Shown here one piece after another: positions 60,183 through 64,000 of a stretch of 64,000 nt of DNA. The position numbers and the translations under genes are program-made. The notes beneath the pieces are model-generated. The model was not told the DNA's origin and ran no database searches. It saw only the letters and a list, made by a program, of their open reading frames with translations. The stretch lies in assembly GCA_013398175.1 (NCBI GenBank), contig VZRZ01007764.1, positions 66,379-130,378 on the forward strand, written 5' to 3'. Position 1 is the stretch's first letter. Every line of letters begins with the position of its first letter. This stretch comes from Climacteris rufus. Lineage: Eukaryota > Chordata > Aves > Passeriformes > Climacteridae.

Positions 60183-60452
60183 GAAACAGGACACTAGGAA
60201 AGTGCCTAAAGTTGCACCAGTGGAGGTTTAGTTTGGATATGAGGAAAAAGTTCCTCACTTAAAAGGGTTGTAAAGTGTTAGAAGAGGCTTGCCTAGGTAG
60301 AGTCAGCATCCCTGGATGGATTTAAAAGACATACAGATGTGGCACTTGGGGATATGGGTTAGTGGTGGACTTGGCAGCGCTGGGTTAGCAGCTGGACTCG
60401 ATGGTCTGGGAGGGCTTTTCTAACCTAAACAATTGTGTGATTCTATGATTCT
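60183..60452 (+). mobile_element. CR1 LINE 3'-end fragment
   Basis: GGAGGTTTAGTTTGGATATG, AGATGTGGCACTTGGGG, GGGTTAGTGGTGGACTTGGC, CTGGACTCGATGGTCTGGG and the end TGTGTGATTCTATGATTC. Same CR1 subtype as 57463-57920. Confidence 0.93.
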
Positions 60453-62453
60453 TCTGTTTGTTCCCTGCCCTGCCTGTGGAGGTTCCTGGTCTGCTCACAG
60501 GCTGTGCACTCCCAGTGATGGGAGTGCTCAGTCTGAACCAACCACTTCTCATTTATGCAATGGCTTCATGAGGTTTATAGCACAACATTTTATTATTTTA
60601 TGATTTCATCCACAGTGGTTTTCATGTGAAGAAACCCTGCTTGGACTCCTACAGTTTTCATGCATTTAGACAGAAAGTTTTCATCTGGTCCTGGCATAAA
60701 GTACTACGTGTTTTAACAGCCTGCCCTATGGGGAATGGCAACAAATTCAACTCTCTATGCTATTTCTCCTGATGAATTATTTATTTCCACTTACTTCTCA
60801 GGAAAAATAAAAAATAAAATGTAGATGTGCTCTCTGCACCACCTACAGAGTCCCTTCAAACAGAGCTCCTCCTCCTCTCTTCTGCTGAAGCTGCTGCAGA
60901 ACAAAGCCACAGAGCTGACCACCCCCACTGCCAGATGTTTCCTGACAGCTTTCACCTGCCCTGCAAGAGAGGAATGCTTCCAGGTCACTCAAGGCTTCGT
61001 ACAAGAAGCCCAGTGCATCCTGTTATGCAGCTGGGTCCTGCTCTGGTGTTGTGTGGTGCTAGGAGAGAAAAAGAGGCCCAAAAATACATATATAAATTCT
61101 TTAAATAGAACTTTTAAAAAAAGTAATTTTTACTGTTCATGCTAATGGCTTCTATTCTGGAATAATTTCTTCCTTTTCCTGTATCATTTTTCCCTATCTT
61201 ATACAAATTATGCCGCCTTCTAATCCCCATGAAGCACGTGACAAAGCTCTCACAGACTTTGATGGACTCGGAAATGGAGCAATTTTAAACAGAGGAGCAC
61301 TAATTAGCCCATTATTCAAATGAGGCAGGAATCCTTCCACTGCTGCTGGGAGCACAGTGGTGCTCCTGGGGGAGCACTGGGGCATGGCTCTGTAGCCCCT
61401 TCCCCAGGCTGGGGACAAAGGGTCAGGGCTGTGGCCAAAGTGCTGGCATTCAGCTCCTCAGCCACTGCTCTTCCCACTCCTGGGAAAGCCTGGGAAAGAG
61501 AGACAGCTCCAAAGGCTTGTCCATGCTGCTGAGGCACAAATCAGGAAAATTAGTGCTTGTAAAATATTTCAGTATCTTCTGGTCAGGGTGTCCCAAATGC
61601 TGCAGCAGTCTCCTCACCAACAGAGAGTACAGAGAGTGCATCATCCCAGGTGGAAGAGGCACTTCCCTAACCTAATTTTTATACACTTTTCTATAAAACT
61701 GTCTTTCACTGCCATGCCTCGGAGGCAACACTGTGAAAAAATCAGCAGAAATGCAGCAGCAATGCCTGTCAGGTCCTTCTGATCCTCCTAAAGGCAATGG
61801 GTATGTGAGTTACAGGTTTCACAGGGCCAGTTTTTCTCTAGGTTTACAAGGCAGCAACAAGAACCTGGAATCCTCTCCATGGTACAGGTGCAATTTGACT
61901 GCACTCTGCCAGACTGTGCAGCTCTGCCTGAACTGTCTGGAAAGGGTTGAAAAGGACAGGGGTGTTTTTGAGATGTTAGCAGCTTGACAGAAGAGAGAAT
62001 GGGGTTGGACAGGCCTGCAGAGATCTGATTGCTGCTTTGCAGAAAATCATGGGAGGTTTGAGGGGAGATAAATCAAGCAGTCATGGAAGGGATTATGTAC
62101 CAGGATTACTGGGAAGAAACATTTTCTGCAGGGAGAGGAATAAACCTGAAATGAAAGTGGAGTTGAAGGCGAATTAACAGAAGACCAGCAGAGATGACAG
62201 GCAGTGCTGGAAGGTACATCTCAGTGGTCTGAATCATAATGTTAAAATACCTCCATGAGTTTAGAAGCAAAGATTTTCACCAGCTTCAGTCAGACCACAA
62301 GTCCCCCTTTTAAACCTAGCCTAGTGAAAACGGGGTTTAGTAAGTCATCTCAGCATGGAGAAACTGAGTTTTGTGGTATCTTTATCAGGGCTGGATGCAG
62401 TTATAGTGGGAATACTCACACTGTGTGTATATTCATAGACACACAGACCCAGG
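60453..62453. other. Intergenic DNA
   Basis: About 2 kb without recognised features. Confidence 0.5.
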
Positions 62454-62560
62454 GAATCACAGAATTGTTCAGGTAGGCAAAGCCTCTAAAATCATCTACT
62501 CCAACTGTTATTGGCACAGCCAAGCCCACCACTAAACCATGTCCCCAAGTGCCACATACA
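62454..62560 (-). mobile_element. CR1 LINE fragment
   Basis: GAATCACAGAATTGTTCAGG, CAAAGCCTCTAAAATCATC, CAAGCCCACCACTAAACC and CCCCAAGTGCCACAT: reversed CR1 3' end of the same subtype as 57463-57920. Confidence 0.85.
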
Positions 62561-64000
62561 AATTTTCACAAATCTCCACACCAGATGGCAGAGCCAAAAC
62601 CCACATCACTGCACACTGGGCTTCTCCAGGTCCCTCCAATGCCCACTGAAACCCAGCAGCACTCTGTCTGCTGATACCAGAAGGAGCCTGGCCCTTAAAA
62701 TCTGACCACAAGCAGGGATGCCTCAGCATTATCGACCCAGCTGCTGAAATGCCTCTGATTTATTTTCAGAGGTCTGGCTGCCAGTGTAATGGGAGGGAAG
62801 CAAAGAAATGGCCCATTTTTAACTGAACAGCAGTTTTCAAACTACCCTGGCAGTACCCAAGGCTGTGGCCATCCCTGTGAAACAGCCACATTCTCTGACT
62901 TGCATGCAGCAGAGAAGTTCATCACATAACCATGTGGACAAGCCAGCCTCTCTCAGTAATAGCTCTCCCACAAAGATTTAGAGAAAGGTCTGGGGAAGAA
63001 GCTGCTGTGTCAGGCTGGCAGCATGCAGAGAGGCAGCCAGGGCTCTGCTAACAAGCCATGAACCTACCCACTGATTAAAAAAGGCTGGTGAGTAGAACAG
63101 GCTATTCTTCCTCCTACTTAGCAAATAGATCGATTTTCCAAAGAATGACAGCAGGGAGGTAATAGCTCCAATCTTCCAGGATAACATCTTCTATTAAGAA
63201 AACATGAATAGTTTAAGGTGTATTTCTAGCAACAGTCTGGAACATCTGCAAAGGTCCAGGGCAGGATAAAGAAAAATTTTAACAGTTTGGCATCAGCCAC
63301 TCCAGATAGTCACATGTAAAAGAACACATGGCAAGGGTATGAGAAGTTAGAAAGGAAATACAGCATAACATCTGCAGGGAAATACTTGGTGCTGAGAAAG
63401 GTGCCATTAACAGTGGTAAGCCCCAAGGAAAGGACTTCAGGATAACATTTATGCTGTACCACCATCCCAATAGCTGCAAATTGCAAATCACTTGCAGAGC
63501 CAGTGGTGAAGTTCATTTACTTTCCAGTTGTGTTGCCTCTGCAAGATGCAAATGATGAATGAAGCTTCACAATAAAACCTGCAATGGTTAATCATGCAAA
63601 GCAGACACAGGGTGAAGACACAGCAGTTATTTGTATAGGCATCAAGAATGTCATATTTTGTGGCAAAGTTTAAGCCTGTTGAGGAAGGCATGATGAGAAC
63701 TGGTATCAGGTTTCTCATTCTGATTTGAGTAAAACCTCTGAACAATTAAGTTAATGCAAGGGAAGGAGTTTTCACATAACAACGGCCTTTTTCGGTCTGT
63801 AAGATCTCTGTATTTCTGTAAATGCTAGAAACCATGCAATATCATTCAGCTGTAGCACCAGGACAGAGATCAGACTTGTGTTGCTCTGAGAGATGAGCAA
63901 CTCCACTTTATCATCATCCACCTGCAACAGCTTGGGGGTTTTTTCATTAGGAACGCTGAGAAGAAGCACAATCCTTCTGGGGTGGGCAATACACTGTGTT
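62561..64000. other. Intergenic DNA to the window end
   Basis: No gene recognised. In mammals CAST lies on this side of PCSK1 in the opposite direction, but I see no calpastatin exon. Confidence 0.45.

Noticed and set aside
62561..64000. A first exon of CAST expected by synteny
   Set aside because: No calpastatin-like peptide seen in any frame; the gene probably starts outside the window.
1..64000. CRISPR arrays, bacterial operons, tRNA or rRNA genes
   Set aside because: No regularly spaced identical repeats, no bacterial gene arrangement, and no RNA gene that I could recognise by eye; the DNA is plainly vertebrate.

Overview
The window is vertebrate genomic DNA, almost certainly from a bird. 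The evidence is long introns with canonical GT-AG splice sites, many truncated copies of the avian LINE CR1 with their characteristic 3' ends, avian-type ERV LTR fragments, and an ITPRIPL1-like sequence of the kind expanded in birds. The species cannot be named. Because PCSK1 lies on chromosome Z in chicken, the window may be Z-linked (inference).

Left part (about 1-27,570, minus strand): one complete protein-coding gene, PCSK1 (prohormone convertase 1/3). I rebuilt all 14 coding exons from splice sites and continuous phase. They join into a 749-residue open frame with the Asp168/His209/Ser383 triad, the oxyanion Asn310, the RAKR prodomain cleavage site, a P domain with an RGD motif, and the C-terminal amphipathic tail. 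The 3' UTR runs towards the left edge. Exon 1 sits in a CpG island interrupted by an assembly gap (27,275-27,560) that hides the 5' UTR and core promoter. Intron 1 holds a GC-rich minisatellite and a perfect cAMP-response element. A CR1 copy sits in intron 5.

Right part (about 27,780-64,000): no intact gene that I can recognise. It holds CR1 fragments in both orientations, two opposed fragments of one ERV LTR family (34.0-35.4 kb), a fragment of a second LTR type (35.75-35.98 kb), a second assembly gap next to a pyrimidine-rich repeat (41,607-42,179), a repeated CR1-plus-unique unit (43.04 and 51.04 kb), and a 120-bp tandem duplication (50.17-50.41 kb). The one gene-like object is an ITPRIPL1-like pseudogene on the minus strand (38.49-39.89 kb, perhaps with an upstream exon near 40.13 kb). 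It is split over three frames, interrupted by a CR1 and cut off before the end of its Mab-21 domain.

Nothing looks like a wholly new biological system. The strongest leads are the decayed ITPRIPL1-like locus beside PCSK1, the long readthrough frame and CRE in PCSK1 intron 1, the loss of a glycosylation sequon in the enzyme, and a perfect hairpin in the 3' UTR.
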